Origin: Synechocystis salina LEGE 00031
GTDB lineage: Bacteria; Cyanobacteriota; Cyanobacteriia; Cyanobacteriales; Microcystaceae
DNA: 37,752 bases
Direction of reading: 5' to 3'
Assembly: GCF_015207985.1 (NCBI RefSeq)
Contig: NZ_JADEVV010000042.1
Coordinates: forward strand, 1-37,752
Positions 12,337-19,899 of the stretch are shown piece by piece. The notes under the pieces are model-generated. The model was not told where the DNA came from. It did not search any database and saw nothing but the letters and a program-made list of their open reading frames with translations. Within the stretch, counting starts at the first letter, position 1. Every line of letters begins with the position of its first letter. Position numbers and translations under genes: made by a program.

Positions 12337-14526
12337 ATGGCCTATCCGTTGTATGTCGCATTTATTTGGCATCAACACCAGCCTTCTTCCCAGTCCTACG
12401 GCATGGTGGGTGCGGGTCATGGCCGCTATCAGTGGCCCTGGGCGCGATTGTATGGTACGAGGGACTACGGCGGGTTAATCAAACTCTGGGGAAGATATCC
12501 AACCCTACACCAAACAGTGAGTTTAACGCCCTGTTTACTAGCTCAATTGGAGGACTATGCCCAGGGCAGGGCGATTGATCGCCATTTAGCCCTCACCCTA
12601 AGCCCGGTGGAAAAGTTAAGCCCAGAGCAAAAGGTGGAAATTCTGACCACTTTTTTTGAGGCTGATCCCCGCACACAAATTTTTCCCCAGGATCGGTATC
12701 AGCAGTTATATGAACAACGCCAGAGGCAAGGGCTGAATTGGTGCATATCCCATTGGCAACCCCAGGATTTTAGCGACCTGTTGGCCTGGCATAACTTAAT
12801 TTGGTTTGATGCTCTGACCATTGCTGAGGATCGGGAAGTACGGGATTGGTATTTTCGGCAAAAATCCTTCACCCTAGGCGATCGCCAAAGAATTGTTAGC
12901 AAACAACGGCAAATTATTCAGGGTATTATTCCCCTCCACCGCCAATTACAGAATTCTGGGCAACTAGAAATTATCACTAGTCCCTACGGTCACCCAATTT
13001 TGCCCCTGTTGGCGGATACCAATATTGCCCGCACTGTCCAGGCTGCTTTGGCCCTGCCAGATCCCCGCTTTTGTTGGTCGGAGGATGGGGTCAAACAATT
13101 ACAACGGGGTAAGCAATACTATCGGCGCATCTTTGGGCGGGAATCCCGGGGTTTATGGCCGCCCGGGTTAGCGGTTAGCCCTGCCATGGTGCAAACGGTG
13201 GCCCAACTGCGTTTTGAGTGGTTATGTGCTGATGAGTCTGCCCTGGCCCAAAGTTTGAGCACCAGTGCGGAACGGGCAGGTTGGCTAAATTCCGTCTATC
13301 GAGTGCCCACGGAGGACGGGGAGTTGGCCATGGTATTTCGGGATCAACAATTATCAGACTTGATTAATTTCCACTATGGCCGTTACTCTCCTTCCCAAGC
13401 GGCCCAGGATTTAATTGAGCGACTTTTGGCCCGCAGACAACCCCAAGAAACTTCCCAACCCAGACTGGTGACCATTGCTCTAGAGGGGGATGTTACCTGG
13501 AATAGCTATGACCAGAATGGCTTTACCTTCTTGCATCAGTTCTATCAGCAGTGTGAACATTTGAGCCGCCAAGGGCTACTGCAGTTGGTAACTGTGTCTG
13601 AATTTATTGATCGGTTTCCTCCCACCAGAGTATTGGCCGGACACAATGGCATTCCTAGTCCGTTGGTAGGTTCCTGGAATGGGGGCGATTTCAGTAAATG
13701 GATCGGTCAACCTAGCCAGAACCAAGCCTGGGATTACTTAATTGATGCGAGGCAAACTCTAGCAAGTCATCCTGAAGCCACAGAGGAAAATAATCCCGAA
13801 GCTTGGCAAGCCCTCTATGGGGCCGAAAGTTCCGATTGGTTTGAGGCTTTTGGCCAAGGTCATTCCCAAAAAATCCTCAATTCTGAAGCCCTATTCCGCC
13901 AACATCTGATCCGGCTTTACCATGCCCTCAATGAAACTTTGCCTGGTTATCTACAGCATCCCTTAATTGATCAAAATGGCGATCGCCCGTTGGGAGGCCA
14001 TCTCTATCCCCACTGGGATAATTTAACCAATTTAATTCCTTGGCAGGTGGCTAATAGCTTGCCGGTGCAAGGGGGAAATGAGTTCGTGCAACAAATCTAC
14101 TATGGCCACGATCGCCAACGGTTGATCCTCCGGTTAGACTTCCAACGACTGTTGCCGGAGTTAGATCCCGATGAGCTTCATCTGGCCTGGTATTATCCCT
14201 ATGTGCCCCATGGCCATGCTCCCCTGGCGATCGCCTCCCTGCCGGATCAAGCACCGTTAAATTACTATTTCCACCACCATTGCCGCATTAATCTCCACCA
14301 TCTCCAAAGTCACCATGAAATTGCCGTGGGGCCCAACCGCTGGCACCTCAACCCCCAACGGCCCCAACTGGTACATCAAGACGAAATTTTGGTGGTGGTG
14401 ATTCCCATGACAGCTTTACCCGAAACTAGGCCCGATCGCCTCCATCTGTTGCTTTTACTAGCTGAACAAGGGGAATTTATGGCTAATTTGTCGGGGGAAA
14501 ATCTGTTGGAATGGACCCTATCCTAG
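12337..14526 (+). CDS. GH57-family-like protein, probably lacking catalytic residues
   Basis: 729-residue protein with the glycoside hydrolase 57 fold. I chose ATG 12337 over an upstream TTG (12310) because it places the family's first motif at the usual N-terminal position: YVAFIWHQHQP at residues 6-16. The second region ITSPYGHPILPLL and the GLWPP, ADE and WNSYDQNG blocks align to the family. The nucleophile Glu that normally follows GLWPP is Gly277, and the LDGEN-type acid motif reads LEGDV (Glu383, Asp385), so both catalytic positions differ. The C-terminal 200 residues, ending in a beta-rich domain, resemble the DUF3536-like accessory part. Family enzymes process alpha-glucans; this one may bind rather than cleave them. 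It converges with the NurA gene, 9 bases apart. I recall slr0337. Confidence 0.82.
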   Translation: MAYPLYVAFIWHQHQPSSQSYGMVGAGHGRYQWPWARLYGTRDYGGLIKLWGRYPTLHQTVSLTPCLLAQLEDYAQGRAIDRHLALTLSPVEKLSPEQKVEILTTFFEADPRTQIFPQDRYQQLYEQRQRQGLNWCISHWQPQDFSDLLAWHNLIWFDALTIAEDREVRDWYFRQKSFTLGDRQRIVSKQRQIIQGIIPLHRQLQNSGQLEIITSPYGHPILPLLADTNIARTVQAALALPDPRFCWSEDGVKQLQRGKQYYRRIFGRESRGLWPPGLAVSPAMVQTVAQLRFEWLCADESALAQSLSTSAERAGWLNSVYRVPTEDGELAMVFRDQQLSDLINFHYGRYSPSQAAQDLIERLLARRQPQETSQPRLVTIALEGDVTWNSYDQNGFTFLHQFYQQCEHLSRQGLLQLVTVSEFIDRFPPTRVLAGHNGIPSPLVGSWNGGDFSKWIGQPSQNQAWDYLIDARQTLASHPEATEENNPEAWQALYGAESSDWFEAFGQGHSQKILNSEALFRQHLIRLYHALNETLPGYLQHPLIDQNGDRPLGGHLYPHWDNLTNLIPWQVANSLPVQGGNEFVQQIYYGHDRQRLILRLDFQRLLPELDPDELHLAWYYPYVPHGHAPLAIASLPDQAPLNYYFHHHCRINLHHLQSHHEIAVGPNRWHLNPQRPQLVHQDEILVVVIPMTALPETRPDRLHLLLLLAEQGEFMANLSGENLLEWTLS

Positions 14527-14535
14527 GCCCTTTAC

Positions 14536-15738
14536 CTAAACCACTGTGTTTCTTTTCCGTGCTTCTTTGTAGGAAGGGCCCACACTGCGCAGTCCAGTCT
14601 TGACCAGTTGTTGTTCTAACAAGGCAAAAAATCTACGGCGATCGCCGCCCCGCACCACCGCCTGATTGTGGGCTTCCGCTAGGGCCACGGGATAACCAAA
14701 ACCCTTTTCTATCTGACTGAGCACAATGGCCAGAGATTGATTGAGCAACTCTGAATCTTCCACCAGCCAGGCGGGAAATTCCACCCGGGCCACCTCCGAT
14801 CCCCCATGGACGTAACAAAAACAAACCCGCATTGCCGGAGCATAGGCTTCTAAAATGCGGGCATTACTGCTCCAAATGGGGCCCCGTTGCCCTGGGGAGA
14901 GAATCCCTTGCCACAGACTGCTATCCCGCAGAGGATCAAAAATCTGACAGGGGGTTTTCCGTTCCTCCGCCTGACATCCTTCACAATGGCTGACACAATT
15001 GGGGCTTTCGTGGGGACAAGCCTGGAGCCGTAAAAGGTTAATGGACTCCACACTTCTGGGGGCGCTGATGTAACTCACTAGGGGAATGCGAGCTTGGCGC
15101 AACGTTTCCCAGGCGGCCAAAATGGGGTCAAGGATTTGATTTCTGGCTTCCTGGGGTAAACTTTCCAAAAACCAGTAAATTAGGGAGCCGTCCACCATGG
15201 CCAGGTTGGGATCGCTGTGGGGCCCTGGGGGACTGACCCAACGACAAGCTAGGGCCGCTAACCGTTCTGCTTCCAACACTGTGCGGCGGTGCCCCAACCA
15301 TTCCTCGGTGCGAATGCCCCAACGACGGGAGGCATATAAATCCTCAGGGCGAAAATACACTTCCGGCACACTGTCCAGTAGGGGATGCAAATTTTGCCCG
15401 TAGTGGAGCATTACCCGGCCAATATTGAGTAGATAACAGTAGGCAATTTCATGGTGGGAAGGGGCAATTTGGGAGCCATCCGTGGCAAAAACACTGTGGT
15501 TTACCGGTGCCTCCCCAATCACTACCCTCGTATCTAAAGGCTCCAACGGCCTGGCCACCGCAAAAAAGAGGCGATCGCCCCATTCCGTTAATGTGTTGAG
15601 TAAATGGGTCTGGTGCTGTTGGGCTTGGAAAAATAACTCCTGAGCCCTTTCCAGACGTTGATGGCCGGCGGTGGCTTCTTGGCGAAAATGTTGCCCTAGG
15701 GCCGGCATTTGACCAGCTAACTTGGTGAGGTCAAGCAT
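14536..15738 (-). CDS. NurA-domain nuclease-like protein
   Basis: 400-residue cytoplasmic protein with a NurA domain. The catalytic N-terminal motif VFATDGSQI (near residues 82-90) has the Asp that starts the RNase-H-like site, followed by the CYLLNIG block. A second Asp lies in AMVDGSLIYWF near 185, and the C-terminal GFGYPVALAEAHNQAVV block completes the family pattern. In archaea NurA works with the HerA helicase in double-strand end resection; in cyanobacteria the family is a conserved orphan and no HerA is nearby. A cluster of Cys and His near residue 250-275 (CPHESPNCVSHCEGCQAEE) could bind zinc or an iron-sulfur cluster. It starts 22 bases after the stop of the periplasmic-protein gene, so the two are probably co-transcribed. 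Confidence 0.8.
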   Translation of the reverse strand: MLDLTKLAGQMPALGQHFRQEATAGHQRLERAQELFFQAQQHQTHLLNTLTEWGDRLFFAVARPLEPLDTRVVIGEAPVNHSVFATDGSQIAPSHHEIAYCYLLNIGRVMLHYGQNLHPLLDSVPEVYFRPEDLYASRRWGIRTEEWLGHRRTVLEAERLAALACRWVSPPGPHSDPNLAMVDGSLIYWFLESLPQEARNQILDPILAAWETLRQARIPLVSYISAPRSVESINLLRLQACPHESPNCVSHCEGCQAEERKTPCQIFDPLRDSSLWQGILSPGQRGPIWSSNARILEAYAPAMRVCFCYVHGGSEVARVEFPAWLVEDSELLNQSLAIVLSQIEKGFGYPVALAEAHNQAVVRGGDRRRFFALLEQQLVKTGLRSVGPSYKEARKRNTVV

Positions 15739-15760
15739 GAAGGAGAGGCAAAATTAAGGG

Positions 15761-16273
15761 CTAGTAGAAGAAAATCGCCCCGGTGGGTTGCAGATTGATG
15801 GAGCGATGGCCGTAAAACCGGTTTTCTATATTGACATCTCCCTTCGTTACCGTAATCACCGCCACATTGTCCTCCCCTACCATTTGGGTGCGGGCATCCA
15901 CCGGCACAGTAAACTTAAGCACAAAGGATTGCTCCGGAGTGCTGGGGGTGGCATTGTCTGGATAGACCATGATGTAGGCATTATTGCCAAAATTTTCTAG
16001 CATGGCCGATTCTCCAGGGGCGACCACCGTGGGGGGGAACGATTCCAGGTTAGTGATGTCGTAGTCCAGGGCTAAGTCCGTTTCGTTCACGAGCTTGACC
16101 TTAACTGGCCTTTTGGGATCGAATCTGCCAATGGGTTGCCAAAATCCTGGCTGATAGGTGGTGGCAGGGGGATCCTGCGCTTCAACTCTGGCAGTGGAAG
16201 CAATTGAAGTCAAACCAACAAAAGCCATTGCCAGTAAAGTCAGAGAGGTGGTTAGGGGACGACTATTAAACAT
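15761..16273 (-). CDS. Exported (periplasmic) protein of unknown function
   Basis: 170 residues from the ATG at 16273, chosen over an in-frame TTG (16315) because it gives a normal signal peptide: MFNSRPL, a hydrophobic core, then ARVEAQ before the cut. The mature part is beta-rich, with VKVKLVNETD, APGESAMLENF and VAVITVTKGDVNIEN, and has no catalytic motif that I can see. The homologue recalled as sll0319 is found in the periplasm of 6803. It lies immediately upstream of the NurA gene on the same strand and is divergent from the oxidoreductase gene across about 250 bases. Function is unknown. Confidence 0.75.
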   Translation of the reverse strand: MFNSRPLTTSLTLLAMAFVGLTSIASTARVEAQDPPATTYQPGFWQPIGRFDPKRPVKVKLVNETDLALDYDITNLESFPPTVVAPGESAMLENFGNNAYIMVYPDNATPSTPEQSFVLKFTVPVDARTQMVGEDNVAVITVTKGDVNIENRFYGHRSINLQPTGAIFFY

Positions 16274-16524
16274 AGGGCAATTCCTCGAGCAAGTTTGGTG
16301 AAGTTTTTTGATCAAATCACCAAAATCATTGCAAGCACAACCATTGGGGTCACTTTTAGCCCCGGTCTAGAAAATTGGCAACAATCTCCACTGGGCCGGT
16401 TTTTGCCTAGGGAAAGAAGACAAACACGGCCTGTGCTAGTATCTAAGGCATGAATTTTCGTGAAGTTAATTATAACAGTCAGTATTTTGCGGCTGGCTAG
16501 GTGTTTAGGAGTGGCAACAGCATC

Positions 16525-17595
16525 ATGACGAGCCATCAGCTCAACGGGCAACGGAGTTACCTTCAGCCGATCCGCATCGGGGTGATTGGGGTGGGCAATA
16601 TGGGACAGCACCATACCAGGGTCCTTAGTCTGATGAAGGATGTGGAGTTTGTGGGCATTGCCGATGTCAATGTGGAGCGAGGTCTGGACACCGCCAGTAA
16701 GTATCGGGTGCATTTTTTTGAAGATTACCAAGAGATGTTGCCCCATGTGGATGCAGTTTGTGTGGCGGTTCCCACCAGGCTTCATCACGATGTGGGCATG
16801 AATTGTTTACAAAATAATGTTCATACTCTGATCGAAAAGCCCATTGCCGCTAGCATTGCCGAAGCAGAGTCATTGGTCAATGCCGCCGCCGATGCCAATT
16901 GCATTCTCCAGGTGGGGCACATCGAACGCTTCAATCCAGCATTTTTGGAACTAACCAAAATTCTTAAAACGGAGGAGTTATTGGCGATCGAAGCCCATCG
17001 CATGAGTCCCTATTCCCAGCGGGCCAATGATGTGTCTGTGGTGTTGGATTTGATGATCCACGACATTGACCTATTGCTGGAACTGGTGGGTTCTGAAGTG
17101 ATCAAACTATCCGCTAGTGGCAGTCGGGCTTCCGGATCAGGCTATTTGGATTATGTCACCGCCACTTTGGGCTTTTCCTCCGGCATTGTGGCCACCCTCA
17201 CCGCCAGCAAGGTTACCCACCGCAAAATTCGTTCCATTGCCGCCCACTGTAAAAATTCCCTCACCGAAGCAGATTTCCTCAATAACGAAATTCTTATCCA
17301 TCGCCAAACCACCGCCGATTGGAGTGCGGACTATGGTCAGGTGTTGTACCGCCAGGATGGATTAATCGAAAAGGTTTACACTAGCAACATCGAACCCCTC
17401 CACGCCGAATTGGAGCATTTTATCCACTGTGTACGGGGGGGAGACCAACCCTCTGTGGGGGGAGAACAGGCCCTCAAAGCGTTAAAGCTCGCCAGTTTAA
17501 TTGAAGAAATGGCCTTGGACAGCAACGGCTGGAATGCTTTGGAAGCGGCTTCAGAGTATCAAAACGTGACTTTGGCCCTGGGGGCTAGCATTTAA
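16525..17595 (+). CDS. Gfo/Idh/MocA-family NAD(P)-dependent oxidoreductase
   Basis: 356-residue soluble dehydrogenase. I chose ATG 16525 over GTG 16501. The Rossmann motif IGVIGVGNMGQHH is near residues 18-30, and the family's catalytic EKP motif is Glu104-Lys105-Pro106. A C-terminal alpha/beta domain follows, with the conserved VLDLMIHDIDLLLELV stretch. Members oxidise or reduce sugars, inositols or related hydroxy compounds; the substrate here cannot be read from sequence. It is divergent from the periplasmic-protein gene. A TTAATTATAAC string near 16463-16474 is a possible -10 region. No carbohydrate pathway genes adjoin it. I recall slr0338. Confidence 0.85.
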   Translation: MTSHQLNGQRSYLQPIRIGVIGVGNMGQHHTRVLSLMKDVEFVGIADVNVERGLDTASKYRVHFFEDYQEMLPHVDAVCVAVPTRLHHDVGMNCLQNNVHTLIEKPIAASIAEAESLVNAAADANCILQVGHIERFNPAFLELTKILKTEELLAIEAHRMSPYSQRANDVSVVLDLMIHDIDLLLELVGSEVIKLSASGSRASGSGYLDYVTATLGFSSGIVATLTASKVTHRKIRSIAAHCKNSLTEADFLNNEILIHRQTTADWSADYGQVLYRQDGLIEKVYTSNIEPLHAELEHFIHCVRGGDQPSVGGEQALKALKLASLIEEMALDSNGWNALEAASEYQNVTLALGASI

Positions 17596-17624
17596 ATGGT
17601 CTCTATCTAATGGGTTGGGACTAA

Positions 17625-17783
17625 TTTGACGGCAACAGTGCTCTTATCTTTGCTTTTGGATCTGCCAATCCAGATGGCATCACCCATGGCACAAAGTCGG
17701 GCTCCGAAGTGATCAGTTTTGGGGATTTTCTCGACGAGGACTGAAATTTCGATGACATCATCGTCAGATTTACGCTGACTTAG
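17625..17783 (+). pseudogene. Decayed fragment resembling a DUF4114 domain
   Basis: The 380-base gap between the oxidoreductase and ccmP contains a frame beginning FDGNSALIFAFG with an internal TGA at 17742. After the stop it continues in the same frame as NFDDIIVRFTLT, ending at TAG 17783. The acidic segment around the stop and the (D/N)FDDIIVRF ending resemble the C-terminal part of DUF4114 domains found in large calcium-binding, secreted cyanobacterial proteins. No start codon, ribosome site or further domain is present. The rest of the gap holds a perfect hairpin ACAGGG-TTTGA-CCCTGT (17851-17867) without a T-run. Confidence 0.4.
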
Positions 17784-17975
17784 TCTATGGGCATTATCGG
17801 GGCAAGCCGGTATTCAGGTAAGATAGGTCGGTGTTTTCTGCGGTTGACCTACAGGGTTTGACCCTGTTCCACTGGCTGACGCCCATAGTTTTCCCTACTG
17901 CTGTGAATCACTTTGTTTGGAGGAGGGACGGCCCGCAACGTCAGCCCACCGCCATTGTTTTGCACTCCAATTGCC

Positions 17976-18617
17976 ATGGGCATCGAACTCCGTAGTTACG
18001 TTTACCTGGATAGTCTCCAGTCTCAACATGCCGCCTACATTGGGACGGTGGCCTCCGGCTTTTTGCCCCTACCGGGGGATTGCTCCCTCTGGGTGGAGGT
18101 TTCCCCAGGCATTGAAATTAACCGCATTACCGATATTGCCCTCAAGGCGGCGGTGGTGCGGCCAGGGGTGTTATTTGTGGAACGGCTCTACGGTTTGCTG
18201 GAAATCCATGCCAGTAATCAGGGGGAAGTGCGGGCAGCAGGACAGGCTATTTTGCAATATATTGGCGCCAAAGCCAGTGACTGCATCAAGCCCAAGGTGG
18301 TGTCTAGTCAAATTATTCGTAACATTGATGCCTACCAAACCCAGTTAATTAACCGTAATCGGCGGGGCCATATGTTATTGGCGGGGCAAACCCTCTTTGT
18401 GTTGGAGGTGCAACCGGCGGCCTATGCTTCCTTGGCGGCCAACGAAGCAGAAAAGTATGCTTCCATCAATATTTTGCAGGTTAGCTCCATTGGCAGTTTT
18501 GGTCGACTTTACCTAGGAGGGGAAGAAAGGGATATTAAAGCGGGGGCCCGGGCAGCCATTGGGGCGATCGAGAATGCCCCCGGCAAAGTACCCACCTTAG
18601 AAGGTAAAAATGAATAA
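17976..18617 (+). CDS. ccmP: CcmP, tandem BMC-domain carboxysome shell protein
   Basis: 213 residues from ATG 17976; an upstream TTG (17913) adds only non-conserved sequence, and 213 is the length I recall for characterised CcmP. Two circularly permuted BMC domains lie in tandem (about 1-105 and 106-205). Each has the [11 protein letters not shown] or [16 protein letters not shown] strand followed by an Ala/Gly-rich helix ([22 protein letters not shown] in the second). Three chains would form a pseudohexamer; family structures stack in pairs to make gated nanocompartments thought to pass larger carboxysome metabolites. The gene lies away from the main ccm operon, as usual for this satellite shell protein. 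I recall slr0169. Confidence 0.88.
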   Translation: MGIELRSYVYLDSLQSQHAAYIGTVASGFLPLPGDCSLWVEVSPGIEINRITDIALKAAVVRPGVLFVERLYGLLEIHASNQGEVRAAGQAILQYIGAKASDCIKPKVVSSQIIRNIDAYQTQLINRNRRGHMLLAGQTLFVLEVQPAAYASLAANEAEKYASINILQVSSIGSFGRLYLGGEERDIKAGARAAIGAIENAPGKVPTLEGKNE

Positions 18618-18740
18618 TAGGGCTAGGGCAAAATATATTTCCTGATATGTTGATTTCATGTCCCTCCCCGATCGCCAGGGAAAGGTGCCGATGGGAGCCT
18701 GGAGCATTTTCCTAGTGAGATGGAAGCGTAACCACGTACA

Positions 18741-18812
18741 ATGGGCTTCTGGGGTTGGCGATCGCCAAAGATATTGGCCGTCGGTGCCGTTGCCTATTTT
18801 ATCGCCCGTTAA
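18741..18812 (+). CDS. Possible 23-residue single-span membrane peptide
   Basis: A short frame in the 228-base gap between ccmP and ycf37 starts ATG at 18741 and reads MGFWGWRSPK, then a hydrophobic run ILAVGAVAYFIA with a final Arg and TAA. A purine-rich GGAAG lies about 14 bases before the ATG, rather far for a ribosome site. It contains a HIP1 site, so part of the coding potential may be accidental. A 63-residue frame overlapping it in another phase (18658-18849) lacks any recognisable feature. Confidence 0.25.
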   Translation: MGFWGWRSPKILAVGAVAYFIAR

Positions 18813-18845
18813 TTCTTTTACCGAAGCATTAAGTTTATTGTTCCC

Positions 18846-19373
18846 ATGACTGAGTCTCTACCCATTGTTTATCTTTCCGTTTTGTTGATTATTTTGGGGG
18901 GATTGGGCGTATTTGTCTTCAGTCAGGTGTTAAAAGCCCGCCGCCTAGAAAACACCTTTGGTAAACTGCAAAAAAAACTACAAAACAGTAAAGGCAGTGC
19001 CCAGGAATATTATCAATTGGGCAGCATTTATTTAGATAAAAAATTATATTCCCAATCCATAAACTTATTTCAAAAAGCCCTCAAAATGGGAGAGGAAGTG
19101 GAGCCAGAAAACCAAGCACTGATTTATAATGCCATGGGCTACGCCTGTTTTGCCCAGGAGCAATTTGATCTGGCCATTCGTCATTACAAAGATGCTTTGA
19201 AACTATTCCCAGATTACGTCATTGCTTTGAATAATTTAGCCAATGTTTATGAAAAAAAACAAATGGTTAACAAAGCCCTAGAAACCTACGAACAAACCTT
19301 GGCAATAGAACCAAATAATAAAGTAGCTCAACGGCGGGCCAATTCCTTGAAAAAACGCCTTGTCGAGACTTAA
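18846..19373 (+). CDS. ycf37: Ycf37, photosystem I assembly TPR protein
   Basis: 175-residue thylakoid-associated protein. One N-terminal membrane helix (about residues 5-27, IVYLSVLLIILGGLGVFVF) is followed by three tetratricopeptide repeats: AQEYYQLGSIYLDKKLY, ALIYNAMGYACFAQEQFD and VIALNNLANVYEKKQM. Ycf37 promotes assembly or stability of photosystem I in cyanobacteria, algae and plants (Pyg7 in plants); that is family knowledge. The ATG at 18846 overlaps an upstream spurious frame by four bases. It is followed after 58 bases by the CBS gene, which may share its transcript. I recall slr0171. Confidence 0.93.
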   Translation: MTESLPIVYLSVLLIILGGLGVFVFSQVLKARRLENTFGKLQKKLQNSKGSAQEYYQLGSIYLDKKLYSQSINLFQKALKMGEEVEPENQALIYNAMGYACFAQEQFDLAIRHYKDALKLFPDYVIALNNLANVYEKKQMVNKALETYEQTLAIEPNNKVAQRRANSLKKRLVET

Positions 19374-19431
19374 AATAGATTGGATGCAAGCAAGAAAAGT
19401 TAGGTCAAAGTCCCACATTTAACATAGTTTT

Positions 19432-19899
19432 ATGAGCAGAACGGTTGGGGAAGTGATGACCCCGAATCCCATCACAGTCAGACCCGATACCCCCCTACAG
19501 GATGCCATTCGTCTGTTGGCGGAGAACCGCATCAGCGGCATGCCGGTGCTGGACGATCAGGAGAAATTGGTGGGGGTCATTTCCGACACCGATTTGATGT
19601 GGCAGGAGTCTGGGGTGGATACACCTCCCTATGTGATGTTGCTAGACAGTATTATTTACCTGCAAAATCCCGCCCGCCACGAACGAGAATTGCACAAGGC
19701 CCTGGGACAAACCGTGGGGGAAGTGATGAACGATGTCCCCATTAGCATTTTGCCCACCCAAACTCTGCGGGAAGCGGCCCATTTAATGAATGAGAAAAAA
19801 ATTCGCCGTCTGCCGGTGCTGAATGTGGAGAGTCGGCAACTGATTGGTATTTTGACCCAAGGGGACATTATCCGCGCCATGGCCCGGGGAGAAGCCTAG
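19432..19899 (+). CDS. CBS-domain pair protein
   Basis: 155-residue stand-alone Bateman module: two CBS domains (about 1-60 and 90-150), with starts VGEVMTPNPITVRPDTPL and VGEVMNDVPISILPTQTL, and the ENRISGMPVLD and EKKIRRLPVLN strand-helix blocks. Such pairs bind adenosine nucleotides and regulate partner proteins; plant CBSX proteins of similar make-up regulate thioredoxins. No partner domain is fused. The stop codon shares bases with the stop of the convergent recombinase gene (CTAG at 19896-19899). The location after ycf37 hints at a photosynthesis link but does not show it. I recall slr0172. Confidence 0.9.
   Translation: MSRTVGEVMTPNPITVRPDTPLQDAIRLLAENRISGMPVLDDQEKLVGVISDTDLMWQESGVDTPPYVMLLDSIIYLQNPARHERELHKALGQTVGEVMNDVPISILPTQTLREAAHLMNEKKIRRLPVLNVESRQLIGILTQGDIIRAMARGEA

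Noticed and set aside
12257-12478. 73-residue frame at the start of the GH57-like gene
   Set aside because: Overlaps the real gene in another phase and lacks a motif or ribosome site.
18658-18849. 63-residue frame overlapping ycf37 by ATGA
   Set aside because: Non-conserved-looking composition, contains a HIP1 site, no ribosome site; probably chance.
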